Positions 17,338 to 25,691 of a stretch of DNA of 64,000 bases are shown here, one piece after another. The notes beneath the pieces are model-generated. The model made no database searches and had not been told where the DNA came from. It worked only from the letters and a program-made list of their open reading frames with translations. Position 1 is the stretch's first letter. Every line of letters starts with the position of its first letter. Where the stretch lies: NCBI GenBank assembly GCA_947377275.1, contig CANCFV010000004.1, forward strand, positions 1 to 64,000, read 5' to 3'. Made by a program: the position numbers and the translations under genes. Source of the stretch: Burkholderiales bacterium. Lineage in GTDB: Bacteria > Pseudomonadota > Gammaproteobacteria > Burkholderiales > Burkholderiaceae_C.

Positions 17338-18722
17338 GCTGCAGGCTTTTTCATGGTCGTGCCAGGTGCGCACCAGTTGTCCAAGTCTGTGGCCAACTTG
17401 GGCGTTGCACAGCCCCAGTCCAGCGCTTGATCTTGAACATAACGCTTGCCCAAACGCCACGCGGTTTCGGCATGGGCCAACTCCACCCCCATGTAAAAAG
17501 CATGGGCGGCGTCAGATTCCAAATTCAGCTGTGGCCACAAGTCAAAAGCACCTTGGGCCAGGCGCATGCCATCGCGGTTGTAGACATGCAAACCCAGTGG
17601 CGAAATTTGAACCCGGAAGTTGGGGTCTTTCACCAAAGCGGCAGTGGCCGCGATGTCTTGCGGGGAGTCGGTGAAGGGGTGCTTGGCATGCACCGTCATC
17701 AGCTCATCGGTCATGCCCTTGGGCAGGGTTCGATGGCGCACGGCGGCATGCATCATGCGTCGCGCCACATCGGCCTCGCGCACGGCACGGCGTGCGTGCT
17801 GGCTCACTTGCGTCGTCAAAACGGCCGACACATGCAGCTCTGCCGCGATGCCAAACAGCACGGCGTTGATGCCGCTGGTGTCGGCTTCGGTCAGCTCGGT
17901 CACATTGCCCACGCCCATCATGATGGCCACGTCGGGGTAGCGCTCGCGCAGCCGGTGGTAGCGCACGATGGCCTTGGTCAGGCCAAAGGGAATGGGGTCG
18001 AGGATCGAATCCGCCAGGAACGCGCGCCCCTTCTTGTGCATGGCGTCTATCGCCGCAAACAAGGAGTCTTCGTCCGCAGGCTCGCGAGGGATCAGCACCG
18101 GCGTGGCGGCCACTTCATCGGCCACCCACAAGGTGTCCAGCGTGAGGCTGAGCAGGTAGTCGGCCCCGGCTCTGCCCGCACGCAGCAGTTCTTGGGTGTC
18201 GAGGGAGTCCACGCTCACAGCCCAGCCTTGTGCCTTCAAAGCAAGCACGCTGTCTTCCAGGTGAGCGAAGGCCGTTTCAGGCAAACAACCCAAGTCAATG
18301 ACGTTGGCACCGTCGGCCACCAAAGCCCGTGCGCGCGCCACGATGGCGTCCACACTCAAGCGTGGCGCGTCCACGATCTCGGCAAAGATGGCCACCTCGT
18401 ACTCGCTCAAGTCCATCGGCTTGGCGGCGCGTTGGAAGAAGCGAGGCAGGTCTTTGAGCTCCTCTGGCCCGCGCTCCACGGGGATGCCGAAATGGGCACT
18501 CAGCGCATCGACATCGCCACGGCAGCGGCCGGGCACGATGATGCGGTCGGCAGACACGGGCAAGGTGACGCGACGGCGGATCATGTCCGCCGTCATCAGC
18601 GCGGCAACTTGCAAACCGATCTCACGCACCTCCCAAGTGAAAGGCAGCGGCGCCAAGCCCTCCAGCACCTGGATCAAGCCCGCTTGCGCGAGTCGGCCCG
18701 TCAGAAAGAGGGTGTGAGCCAT
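17334..18722 (-). CDS. Dihydropteroate-synthase-like protein (DUF6513)
   Basis: 462-aa protein. The C-terminal two thirds resemble a pterin-binding DHPS barrel (VIDLGCLPETAF, VSVDSLDTQELLRAG, ADSILDPIPFGL), preceded by an archaeal-type domain (LFLTGRLAQAGLIQVLEGL). Methanogens and H4MPT-using bacteria carry this family, and it may condense a pterin with the ribofuranosylaminobenzene unit in the step analogous to DHPS. That reaction is inference. It overlaps afpA by 22 bases and the DUF447 gene by ATGA. Confidence 0.82.
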   Translation of the reverse strand: MAHTLFLTGRLAQAGLIQVLEGLAPLPFTWEVREIGLQVAALMTADMIRRRVTLPVSADRIIVPGRCRGDVDALSAHFGIPVERGPEELKDLPRFFQRAAKPMDLSEYEVAIFAEIVDAPRLSVDAIVARARALVADGANVIDLGCLPETAFAHLEDSVLALKAQGWAVSVDSLDTQELLRAGRAGADYLLSLTLDTLWVADEVAATPVLIPREPADEDSLFAAIDAMHKKGRAFLADSILDPIPFGLTKAIVRYHRLRERYPDVAIMMGVGNVTELTEADTSGINAVLFGIAAELHVSAVLTTQVSQHARRAVREADVARRMMHAAVRHRTLPKGMTDELMTVHAKHPFTDSPQDIAATAALVKDPNFRVQISPLGLHVYNRDGMRLAQGAFDLWPQLNLESDAAHAFYMGVELAHAETAWRLGKRYVQDQALDWGCATPKLATDLDNWCAPGTTMKKPAA

Positions 18723-19267
18723 GCGAGTGACAGTTCGCGCAATCGCGCATCCAACGCGGCCTGCAATTGATCTGGCGAGCTCACAACTTGGCAGAAGTCG
18801 ATGCCGCGCAGGCGTTCCACGTTCTCCAGCTCAATGCGGCGAGGGCGCAAGGTGACCCAATCATGCGGGGCCTTGGTGACCACCACAGGCTCGGTGTCGC
18901 AGGCCAACACGATGCTGGGGATGCTCAGCTTGCCTGCCTGCGCCATCATGTTGGTGGGCAGGGTGTCGCTGATGCCCAGGGCGCACTTGGCCACGGTGTT
19001 GCTGGTGGCAGGTGCAATGACCACGGTGTGATAGACGTCATCGTAGAGCGTGCCCACAGGTGCGGCGCTGGCCGTCTTGTCGCGGAACACACGAAAGCGG
19101 GCCTTGATGTCGGTCAGCTCCATTTTGTAAATGGACAGGACTTCTTCGCCCGCGGCTGACAAATACACATCAACCTCAGGCAAGCGTGCGGCCATGGCCA
19201 ACGACTCGTCCAAGTAATGCCCAGACCCTGTGATACACCAGGCAAAGCGAGATCGGGTGGCTTTCAT
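18701..19267 (-). CDS. afpA: Archaeal-type flavoprotein / dihydromethanopterin reductase (acceptor)
   Basis: 188-aa flavoprotein of the AfpA/DmrB family, thought to reduce dihydromethanopterin to H4MPT, the last biosynthetic step. The start MKATRSRFAWCITGSGHYL gives the flavin-binding TGSGH loop near the N-terminus, and the conserved PATSNTVAKCALGISDTLPTN follows. The track start is six codons too long. It is first in the minus-strand operon with the DHPS-like, DUF447 and mfnB genes, and is divergent from folB. Which flavoprotein subtype it is cannot be settled by eye. Confidence 0.8.
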   Translation of the reverse strand: MKATRSRFAWCITGSGHYLDESLAMAARLPEVDVYLSAAGEEVLSIYKMELTDIKARFRVFRDKTASAAPVGTLYDDVYHTVVIAPATSNTVAKCALGISDTLPTNMMAQAGKLSIPSIVLACDTEPVVVTKAPHDWVTLRPRRIELENVERLRGIDFCQVVSSPDQLQAALDARLRELSLAWLTPSF

Positions 19268-19301
19268 CAAGGCTGCTGCCCCCACAAGTCAAAAGTTGGC
19301 G

Positions 19302-19427
19302 TTCTCAACACAAAGGGCATTCTCAACACGGCGTGTGCAAAACACTTCGAGGGATGGCGGTGTAAAACGGCACTTTTCACGGGATGCGTCGGTTGCAATT
19401 TCGTGCGAAAAAAGGCATTGTCAACAA
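19302..19427. promoter_or_regulatory. Repeated TTCTCAACAC-like motifs between afpA and folB
   Basis: TTCTCAACAC occurs at 19302-19311 and 19320-19329 (18 bases apart). A related GGCATTGTCAACAA lies at 19414-19427; the second and third copies share about 15 of 18 flanking bases (AAAGGGCATTCTCAACAC versus AAAAGGCATTGTCAACAA). The motifs sit in the 202-bp divergent region and would suit a regulator binding as tandem dimers. No matching copies were seen before xoxF, fae or pqqA. Confidence 0.4.
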
Positions 19428-19469
19428 GCGATCGTTGCGCACCATTGTCACCCCAGAAAAGGACCTCCG

Positions 19470-19982
19470 ATGAATACCATTCGGCACGTTGAGCACCCAG
19501 CGTTCGCAGGCTCCAAGCCTGGGTTTGAGCAGAATGCCACGCCGATGGACATTGTCTTCGTCGAAGGGCTGCGAGCGCAAACCATCATCGGCATTGACCC
19601 CGAGGAGTTGCATACCCCGCAAGACTTGGTCATCGATGTTCACGCAGGTGTGCCCGTCGCAAAGGCGTGCAGCACAGACCATATTGTGGACACCATCCAT
19701 TACGGCGTGGTCAGAGATCGCATTTTGCGGCTGTTGCAAAACCACCAGATCAAATTGCTGGAGGCATTGGCCGAAGTCATCTCTGACATTCTCATTCAGG
19801 AGTTTGGCGCGCATTGGGTTCGCGTCAAAGTGGTCAAGCCCCAAAAGTACAACGATGTGCACGCAGTGGGTGTGCTGATTGAACGCACGCGGCCAGAAAC
19901 ACCCCCGAGCGTCGGCGTCACACCGCAAGTTCAAAACTTCCTGCGCCTGATTGGCTCCGGCATGGTGCCAAACAGCCATTGA
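19470..19982 (+). CDS. folB: Dihydroneopterin aldolase-like protein in the H4MPT gene set
   Basis: 170-aa FolB-family protein; FolB cleaves dihydroneopterin to the hydroxymethyl pterin used for folate and, here probably, methanopterin. The core is seen as IVFVEGLRAQTIIGIDPEE, VDTIHYGVVRDRI and KVVKPQKYNDVHAVGVLIER. It carries about 25 extra N-terminal and about 25 extra C-terminal residues compared with a usual 120-aa FolB. The ATG at 19470 follows AGGACCTCC. It stands alone on the plus strand between afpA and fae, so it is likely a C1-dedicated copy beside a housekeeping folB elsewhere. Confidence 0.82.
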   Translation: MNTIRHVEHPAFAGSKPGFEQNATPMDIVFVEGLRAQTIIGIDPEELHTPQDLVIDVHAGVPVAKACSTDHIVDTIHYGVVRDRILRLLQNHQIKLLEALAEVISDILIQEFGAHWVRVKVVKPQKYNDVHAVGVLIERTRPETPPSVGVTPQVQNFLRLIGSGMVPNSH

Positions 19983-19996
19983 GCTGGCCAAACAAA

Positions 19997-20026
19997 AAAA
20001 CCGACGGGTTTGACGCCGTCGGTTTT
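19997..20026. terminator. Bidirectional terminator between folB and fae
   Basis: AAAACCGACGG pairs with CCGTCGGTTTT across an 8-base loop, with A-rich and T-rich flanks on both strands, between two convergent genes. Confidence 0.9.
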
Positions 20027-20029
20027 GTG

Positions 20030-20048
20030 ATGCCGTCCAAGACGGCAT
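20030..20048 (-). terminator. Second stem-loop downstream of fae
   Basis: ATGCCGTC and GACGGCAT form a perfect 8-bp stem with a 3-base loop, 13 bases past the fae stop and before the bidirectional terminator. It may stabilise the fae transcript end. Confidence 0.55.
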
Positions 20049-20060
20049 ACCCATTTGACT

Positions 20061-20570
20061 TTACTTGGCAGCGAAAGGGTGCGCAGAAGCGCCCTTCTTG
20101 GCCACCACTTCAGCAGCCGTGGGCGAGCCGGTCACGGCACGCTTGATGGACTCTTTGACGGCTTGGTAGTTGTATTCCTGGATCTTGGCATCGTCGTCGG
20201 CCAACCAGTGGATGAACACGCCAACGCAAATGAACAGGTTGTCTGCTTCATCGGCGGGAATGGTGCCATCTTCCACGCAGTCAGCTACGGCCAACGCGAC
20301 ACCACGCTGGGCTGGGCCAAACATCTGAACAGCTTGTTTGGCGCCCTTGATCGTGACCTTGTTGAACATCACCGTTGCGGGCTTGGTCAACAAATTGGGG
20401 GCCACCACGGCCAACAAAGATGTGAAGCCATCCTTGTTGTTGGTCAGCGCATTGGCGAAGGCTGTTTCTGCAGCGCTGCCACGTGGCCCAATCAGCAAGT
20501 CGATGTGCGCCACTTCGTTGCCATCTCCAACGAGTGACTCACCAACCATCATGCGGTCAATTTTTGCCAT
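20061..20570 (-). CDS. fae: Formaldehyde-activating enzyme
   Basis: 169-aa cytoplasmic enzyme that condenses formaldehyde with H4MPT to methylene-H4MPT, the entry to the dissimilatory pathway. [32 protein letters not shown] is the classic N-terminus, including the catalytic His in EVAHIDL. The track ORF starts 33 codons early; the chosen ATG follows GGAG. A plausible promoter (TTGGCT-17-TAACTT) lies in the gap upstream, and strong terminators follow, so it is probably transcribed as a single, abundant message. Confidence 0.97.
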   Translation of the reverse strand: MAKIDRMMVGESLVGDGNEVAHIDLLIGPRGSAAETAFANALTNNKDGFTSLLAVVAPNLLTKPATVMFNKVTIKGAKQAVQMFGPAQRGVALAVADCVEDGTIPADEADNLFICVGVFIHWLADDDAKIQEYNYQAVKESIKRAVTGSPTAAEVVAKKGASAHPFAAK

Positions 20571-20640
20571 GTCTCGAATCTCCAATGTGCACAGGGGGGG
20601 TTGTTTGAATGCGCCACCAGTTGGTCTGACAGCGCCGATA

Positions 20641-20669
20641 AAGTTACCACGAACTGAGGGGGTAGCCAA
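20641..20669 (-). promoter_or_regulatory. Putative fae promoter
   Basis: On the minus strand TTGGCT (20664-20669) and TAACTT (20641-20646) are 17 bases apart, 71 bases before the fae ATG, within the 123-bp gap between the citG-like gene and fae. This fits a sigma-70 promoter giving fae its own transcript. Confidence 0.45.
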
Positions 20670-20693
20670 ATCGAGTTAGCCATGTTATTGGCC

Positions 20694-21530
20694 CTAAATG
20701 TGATTTCGCCACGCGAGCAGCATCATGATGGCGACCGTCAGGTCAGCGCTGGTGCCCGGGTTGATGCGTTCGTGCTTGAGAGATTCATCCCATTCGATGA
20801 AACCGGGTGCCTGATCGATCGCCTCGCCATCTGTCAATCGAGTGAGCCACGTCTTGGCTTGGGCAGATACCTGCGCTGCAACAAGCTGACCATGTTTGCG
20901 AACAATGTGCGAATCCAGGCACGACGACAGCACCGACAAGAACACGCGCTGCACAGAGACGACCTCCATGCCATCGGCTCGCAACGCAGGCTGTGCATCT
21001 GCCCATTCGAACACTTGCTTGAAACCATCTCGATACTGACGCGCAATGGCATCACGCTCAGCCGCCAGCGCCATGGCGGATCTCAAACCGATGCTGGGTG
21101 AGTCGTGCACATCGCCTTCGGGTACGCGCCCCAAGCCTCCCGGACTGGCACGGGCAATGGCCCGAAAGACCGACCGGGCATCTTCTTGTGTGAGTTGCGA
21201 CAAAATGCCCTCGACGGCATCTGGTAATGCTGTCGCAGCGCCAGGTGCAGCCACGCGCTCCATCGCCATGACCATGGGTGCACAGAGCAACACGATGCCG
21301 AGATTGGTGTTGCAAGCCGCTGCTGCCCAACTGGCTTCGACCGCTCGCTCGACCCGTTCGCCCAGGCTCAGCCCCCTTTGAAAAAGAGGGCCTGCAGCCG
21401 CTTGCGCGCTGCCGATGAACAAGGGGGCACTCATGCCGTGGCCAGGAGAAGCCCAGCTCACGTTGCCTGGCTTGCGCACGGCCACGTCCCACTCACATGC
21501 GCGAAGAAAAGCCGCTTGAGCCAGGCTCAT
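20694..21530 (-). CDS. CitG-like triphosphoribosyl-dephospho-CoA synthase family protein
   Basis: 278-aa protein related to CitG/MdcB, enzymes that transfer ribose phosphates using ATP. The visible family pattern is KPGNVSWASPGHGM near the N-terminus and NTNLGIVLLCAP in the middle; the C-terminal GTSADLTVAIMM is also typical. In H4MPT-using bacteria such a gene lies in the methanopterin island, so it may attach a ribosyl phosphate during H4MPT synthesis rather than make the citrate lyase prosthetic group (inference). It is last in the long minus-strand operon before fae. Confidence 0.8.
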   Translation of the reverse strand: MSLAQAAFLRACEWDVAVRKPGNVSWASPGHGMSAPLFIGSAQAAAGPLFQRGLSLGERVERAVEASWAAAACNTNLGIVLLCAPMVMAMERVAAPGAATALPDAVEGILSQLTQEDARSVFRAIARASPGGLGRVPEGDVHDSPSIGLRSAMALAAERDAIARQYRDGFKQVFEWADAQPALRADGMEVVSVQRVFLSVLSSCLDSHIVRKHGQLVAAQVSAQAKTWLTRLTDGEAIDQAPGFIEWDESLKHERINPGTSADLTVAIMMLLAWRNHI

Positions 21531-21539
21531 GCCATCTCC

Positions 21540-22499
21540 TTACGAAAGTCGGGCGCAGGCAATCAACTTGGGCGCGCGTGCCATGCACCGGTCCAGCAGG
21601 TCATCGACGATGGCCTGTGCGATGTTGAAAGGCGTGACCCGTTGCAAACCTTGCCAGGCGGCAATGCCGTTGACTTCCAGAACCTGAATGCCGTGGCCCA
21701 TTGCGCCACCTGGCTCGCCAGGCAGCAGGTCGATGCCGGCATAGTCCATGTCGAGTGCGCGTGCCGCTTGTTCAGCCAAGCTGGCCAGCTCAGGCGTGAG
21801 GGCTTGAGGTTCGCAATGCGCGCCTTGCGCCACGTTGTGGACCCAATGCGCACTGACGCGGCGCATGGCGGTGATGGCCCTTCCGCCCACCACCAAGACG
21901 CGCCAATCAAAGCCAGGCTCGGTCATGGGTGGCACGAAGCGTTGCAGGTAGGCCAGGCGGCCATAGCCTTTGTCCAGCGGCGGCACAGGGTGAAAGACCC
22001 CGTCGACCTGGCCCACCAACTGAAGGCCCTTGCCTTGCGAGCCGAACAGGGGCTTGAGGACCAAGGCATGCCCGCGCGCGCCTTCGCGCATCGTCAAGCG
22101 TTGCGCGTGGGCAGCGGATTCCGTCGCCCAGGTCGGCGGTGTGGGTATGCCGGCGGCCAACAGCAACAGGCTGGTCATGGATTTGTCCACGCAGCGCTCA
22201 ATGGCCCGGGCATCGTTGTAGACCGGGACCCCCCAGGCTTTGAGCGCATGCAGAACGCCCAGCCGCTTGGTGACTTGTTCGAAAGTGCCGCCTGCAATCC
22301 CTCTGACGATCACGGCATGGGGCAGCTCTTGTCCAAACCCTGGGATGCACAGGCCATGCGGGGCGACGTTGGTGTCGATGTGGCACTCAGCCAAGTCCAC
22401 ACAGCGGCCTTGAGCCCCGCGTCGCCGCAAAGCCGCTTGCAACTGGCGCGTGTGCCAGCCCACCTCATCCGTCATGATGGCAATGCGCAACTTGGGCAT
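21540..22499 (-). CDS. RimK-family ATP-grasp ligase in the H4MPT operon
   Basis: 319-aa ATP-grasp enzyme of the RimK/MptN type, which joins glutamate-like amino acids to a carboxyl group. N-terminal IAIMTDEVGWHTRQL, the ATP-binding KPLFGSQGKGLQLV and the metal-binding LEVNGIAAWQGLQ are clear. Archaeal MptN adds glutamate to H4MPT. Bacterial H4MPT is usually reported without that tail, whereas methylofuran carries polyglutamate, so either target is possible. It lies 3 bases after the mch stop and 9 bases before the citG-like gene. Confidence 0.83.
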   Translation of the reverse strand: MPKLRIAIMTDEVGWHTRQLQAALRRRGAQGRCVDLAECHIDTNVAPHGLCIPGFGQELPHAVIVRGIAGGTFEQVTKRLGVLHALKAWGVPVYNDARAIERCVDKSMTSLLLLAAGIPTPPTWATESAAHAQRLTMREGARGHALVLKPLFGSQGKGLQLVGQVDGVFHPVPPLDKGYGRLAYLQRFVPPMTEPGFDWRVLVVGGRAITAMRRVSAHWVHNVAQGAHCEPQALTPELASLAEQAARALDMDYAGIDLLPGEPGGAMGHGIQVLEVNGIAAWQGLQRVTPFNIAQAIVDDLLDRCMARAPKLIACARLS

Positions 22500-22502
22500 G
22501 GC

Positions 22503-23513
22503 TCAGGCTTCCTGCTGCCAGTGGTTCATCAGCAGGGGCAAGTTCATCGCGCCGCTGTGCCAGGTGTTGCCGCTGTCAAGGTTGCTGACCCACACTTCTG
22601 CAGGCGCAAAAAGACCGGGGTCGACTTTGTAGAAGTCGTAGCCGTAGTCCTTGAAGATGTCAGCAAACGGCCTGCCGTAATCTTTCGAGTGGCTCGATGG
22701 CAATTGCTTGGCCAGTTGGCGGGCAGCCTCATCACTGCCGCGAACCGACAAGTGAACCCGACCGCCATACAAGATGGCGTCATTGCTGCGCCCCATGGCC
22801 ATGGCTTGATCCACACTGGGGATCGGGAGCGGTGCCACGCCACTGCCTTCAACGATGTCTGCCAGCGGAAAGCCCAACTGGTGAACCTTGTGCATGGCGA
22901 CCTCCAGCACCCTGGCCACGACCTGGGTGGTGCCCGCCACGCTGGTGATGGGGGTCAAGACGATGGTCAATTGTTCTGGACGCAAGCCACACGCTTTCAG
23001 CACCTTGTCGATCACCACGGGCGGCGGCGGGCCATTGACCTCAAGGACCAAAGCGGTGACGCCGGCGTCGGCATCAATGTGGTCTTGATACCCCATCTCT
23101 TTCAGGATCTCTTCTTTGTTGGCCAACGCCCTGATGGGCCCAGAGCCCAGCGCAAAAAATTTCTTGCCGCCGGTTTCTTCCTTGGTGGCTTGCAAAGCCC
23201 AGCCCGCATATTGACTGGCCAGACAGGCCAACACCGGTTGTGAGCTTTTCACAGACACAGCGCTGAGCCATTCACTGCCCACCGTGCTGGGTTGAAGGTC
23301 AACCCGGCCCAAACCGCCCAGGCAAAGCGTGGCGATCAGTTGGCCCGCACCTGCACCCGCATGGGTCGCATCGATGATGCGAACGCCACTGGCATCTGTC
23401 GATTCAATCAAACCCAGGGTGTCTGCTTGCAAACTCAATCGCTTCACCAGCGATTGAACCCTTGCATTCACGCTGAGCTTGTGGCGGTGAGACATGTCGT
23501 TTGGGGGGTTCAT
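22503..23513 (-). CDS. mch: Methenyl-H4MPT cyclohydrolase
   Basis: 336-aa cytoplasmic enzyme that converts methenyl-H4MPT to formyl-H4MPT. Conserved segments include IDATHAGAGAGQLIATLCLGG, FFALGSGPIRALANKEEI, SVAGTTQVVARVLEVAMHK and SNDAILYGGRVHL. I prefer the ATG at 23513 (MNPPNDMSHRHK), which follows AGAGG; MSHRHK at 23495 is the alternative and gives the more usual N-terminus. The gene begins inside the 3' end of the ATP-grasp gene, a 110-base overlap. Confidence 0.95.
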   Translation of the reverse strand: MNPPNDMSHRHKLSVNARVQSLVKRLSLQADTLGLIESTDASGVRIIDATHAGAGAGQLIATLCLGGLGRVDLQPSTVGSEWLSAVSVKSSQPVLACLASQYAGWALQATKEETGGKKFFALGSGPIRALANKEEILKEMGYQDHIDADAGVTALVLEVNGPPPPVVIDKVLKACGLRPEQLTIVLTPITSVAGTTQVVARVLEVAMHKVHQLGFPLADIVEGSGVAPLPIPSVDQAMAMGRSNDAILYGGRVHLSVRGSDEAARQLAKQLPSSHSKDYGRPFADIFKDYGYDFYKVDPGLFAPAEVWVSNLDSGNTWHSGAMNLPLLMNHWQQEA

Positions 23514-24678
23514 CGTGAGCCTCTGAATGGGGCAGCAAGGTGCTGAGCTGCCGGGCCAGTTGGTGTTGAACTTGCTGAACGCTGCTGCCGTAGGCGCTGA
23601 GGCTGCACATGGGCTGCCCCTTGTCAAAGCGCATCGCTGCAGCAGGTAGATCGTGGCAATCGGCCCTTGAGGCCCATTTGGCAATGTCCGACTCGGTGAT
23701 CAGCACCGAATGAGGTGCATACGCAATTTCAAAGCCTTCGACCTGGCTTTGTGCAGAGAGAAGATGCGCCCATGGAGGCAACTCTCCTGTCTGGCAGGCA
23801 CGCACGTGCGCGAGCATCAGGCCATCGTCACTGAGTCGGTTGGCAGGCGCCACATACAGCGCCATGCTGGCGGGCGGGCGGGGGTTGATTTCGAGCACCA
23901 GGCAGCGCTCACCGTCAAGCATGAAGTCAAGGCTGCAAAGCCCCTTCAGACCCAAAACGGGCGTCAACTTCGAGACGGCTTGGCCGATGCTCCGGCTCAC
24001 CGCTTTGCTGACGGGCACAGGCCCTATGGCGCCACAAAACACGAAGGGATGGCCACCCACCGGGCGCACGATCAATTCGTTGAAGCCGAGGATGGCCGCT
24101 TCGCGACCATTGGCCAGAAACGTCACCGACATCGGTGTGCCATCGACCCTTTTTTGAAAATAAGCGCGGTCTGTTGGCGGCTGGCCATCTGCGTCATCTG
24201 CTTCACCTGTGCCATCTGCCATGCGGATGTGCCAACCCCCACTGCCATGCGCTTGCTTGATGAGCCAATCGGTTGGTGAGTCTGGAGCGTGATGACGGGT
24301 GGGCGGGTGGTCGATGTCCAACGAAGTCAGGAGATCGAAAAACAGCACGGGGTCTTTGACCTGGCAGACGTGTTCTGCAGCGGTGCCGATCAGTGGCAGC
24401 AACTTGCTGCCCTCCCTGAGCACCTCAGGCAAGCCTTCAAAGTTGCTGCCCCCGATCCAGGCCGAAGCATCACCACTGCGCGCCAAAGAATGCAGGGTGG
24501 TCAGCACCCTTTCAGGGTCAATGCAAGCGCTTGTGGGGTGGCCTATCGGTATCCAGCGGTCTGCCGCATTCAACGTGTCGCGATCACCAAAGACGTCCAT
24601 CGCCACCGTGGTGACGTGTTCATGCAAGCCCTCGGCCATCACGCGCGCTGACAAAGCGGCTATCGCAATCGCTGGCAC
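23404..24678 (-). CDS. ATP-grasp protein between mtdB and mch
   Basis: 424-aa ATP-grasp enzyme of a family tied to H4MPT-linked C1 pathways; its reaction is not established. The start is GTG (MPAIAIAALSARVMAEGL in the track), 13 bases past the mtdB stop; a nearby ATG is out of frame. Motifs seen are SGGWHIRMADG, YFQKRVDGTPMSVTFLANG, LCSLDFMLDGERCLVLEINPRPP and a C-terminal half without known motifs. The last 37 or so residues (PPKRHVSPPQAQREC and beyond) are encoded inside mch and look unstructured, so a late loss of an earlier stop is possible. Confidence 0.8.
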   Translation of the reverse strand: MPAIAIAALSARVMAEGLHEHVTTVAMDVFGDRDTLNAADRWIPIGHPTSACIDPERVLTTLHSLARSGDASAWIGGSNFEGLPEVLREGSKLLPLIGTAAEHVCQVKDPVLFFDLLTSLDIDHPPTRHHAPDSPTDWLIKQAHGSGGWHIRMADGTGEADDADGQPPTDRAYFQKRVDGTPMSVTFLANGREAAILGFNELIVRPVGGHPFVFCGAIGPVPVSKAVSRSIGQAVSKLTPVLGLKGLCSLDFMLDGERCLVLEINPRPPASMALYVAPANRLSDDGLMLAHVRACQTGELPPWAHLLSAQSQVEGFEIAYAPHSVLITESDIAKWASRADCHDLPAAAMRFDKGQPMCSLSAYGSSVQQVQHQLARQLSTLLPHSEAHDEPPKRHVSPPQAQRECKGSIAGEAIEFASRHPGFD

Positions 24679-24691
24679 GTGCGCATTTCAA

Positions 24692-25600
24692 TCAAGCAAC
24701 ACTGGCCGCCAAGATGGCTCGCGCTTTGGCGTAAGCCTCAGGGAAGCTCAGGTAAACGGCTTTGGGCGCGTCGTGCATGTCGACCAACAACTGGTGTTGG
24801 GTTTGGTACTTGACATTGCCGATGACCAAGGCGCCAATGCCCACGGCTTGGGTGCCACTGATGGGCACGCAATCGCTCATCATCGAGACGCCTTCGATGC
24901 CGGTGGGCGACACCGCGTTGAGGTCTGCGGCGATTTTCAGGTCAGGGGCAAACAGAAGGTCTGCGCTGCTGAGTGATTGGATCCCAGCCGGGGTGCACGA
25001 CAGCACCACATCGACGTTGGCCAATGAGGCCCGCAAGTGCTCGGGCGTTTCGGCAGACACCCCCGACATGTCGACGCCAAAGCGCGCCGAGGTCACGCGA
25101 GCGGCCTGCTCTGCAGCGTCCTGTCCCTCGTGGCTGGACAAGCTCACCGTGGCCCCCGCTTGCGCGGCGAGCACACCGACCACGCGGCCGACGGGGCCGA
25201 TGCCCCCCAAGACCAAAACACGCCTGTCTTTGAGGCCGGCGCCGTGAAGGCGCTCCAAGGCAGCCTCGACATAAGCCACCATGGCGCCAGCAGTGGTGTA
25301 AGCCCCGCTCGGGTCGGCCATCACCGACACGGCAAAGGGCTTTTGCATGGCCCCTTTGGCCTTGTCCAGCATGTCCGCTGCGATCACGGAGTCGCGGCCA
25401 CCGATGAAGATCCCCGTGCGCGCAACGCCTTTGGGGCCGCGAGAAAAGATCACGTCCTGAGTCAGGCTCACGATGTTCTCGAATTCCACATGGCTGTAGG
25501 GCAGCACCATTTGGTAGCCGGCATCGGCCGCCATGTTGATGTCAAACGGGCTCATTTGGCGTCCCGTTGTGAACATGTGCAGGATGTAAGGACGTTCCAT
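24692..25600 (-). CDS. mtdB: NAD(P)-dependent methylene-H4MPT dehydrogenase
   Basis: 302-aa enzyme that oxidises methylene-H4MPT to methenyl-H4MPT with NAD(P). The start MERPYILHMFTTGRQMSPFDINMAADAGY follows AGAGGGG; the track ORF is 38 codons too long. The nucleotide-binding Rossmann loop is VLGGIGPVGRVVGVLAAQAGA. MtdA is close in sequence; the setting between beta-RFAP synthase, mch and fae favours MtdB. A 91-bp gap upstream may hold its own promoter. Confidence 0.93.
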   Translation of the reverse strand: MERPYILHMFTTGRQMSPFDINMAADAGYQMVLPYSHVEFENIVSLTQDVIFSRGPKGVARTGIFIGGRDSVIAADMLDKAKGAMQKPFAVSVMADPSGAYTTAGAMVAYVEAALERLHGAGLKDRRVLVLGGIGPVGRVVGVLAAQAGATVSLSSHEGQDAAEQAARVTSARFGVDMSGVSAETPEHLRASLANVDVVLSCTPAGIQSLSSADLLFAPDLKIAADLNAVSPTGIEGVSMMSDCVPISGTQAVGIGALVIGNVKYQTQHQLLVDMHDAPKAVYLSFPEAYAKARAILAASVA

Positions 25601-25691
25601 AAGACCCCTCTGGTCATCATTGCTTTGAGCGATCTTAGCGCGCTGGGTTAAATCGCCAGTGGTCAAAGTGCGAGCATTTACGGTCATATTT

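Noticed and set aside
20694-21530. Citrate lyase or malonate decarboxylase prosthetic group synthase
   Set aside because: No citrate lyase or malonate decarboxylase genes nearby; the setting favours an H4MPT-related role.
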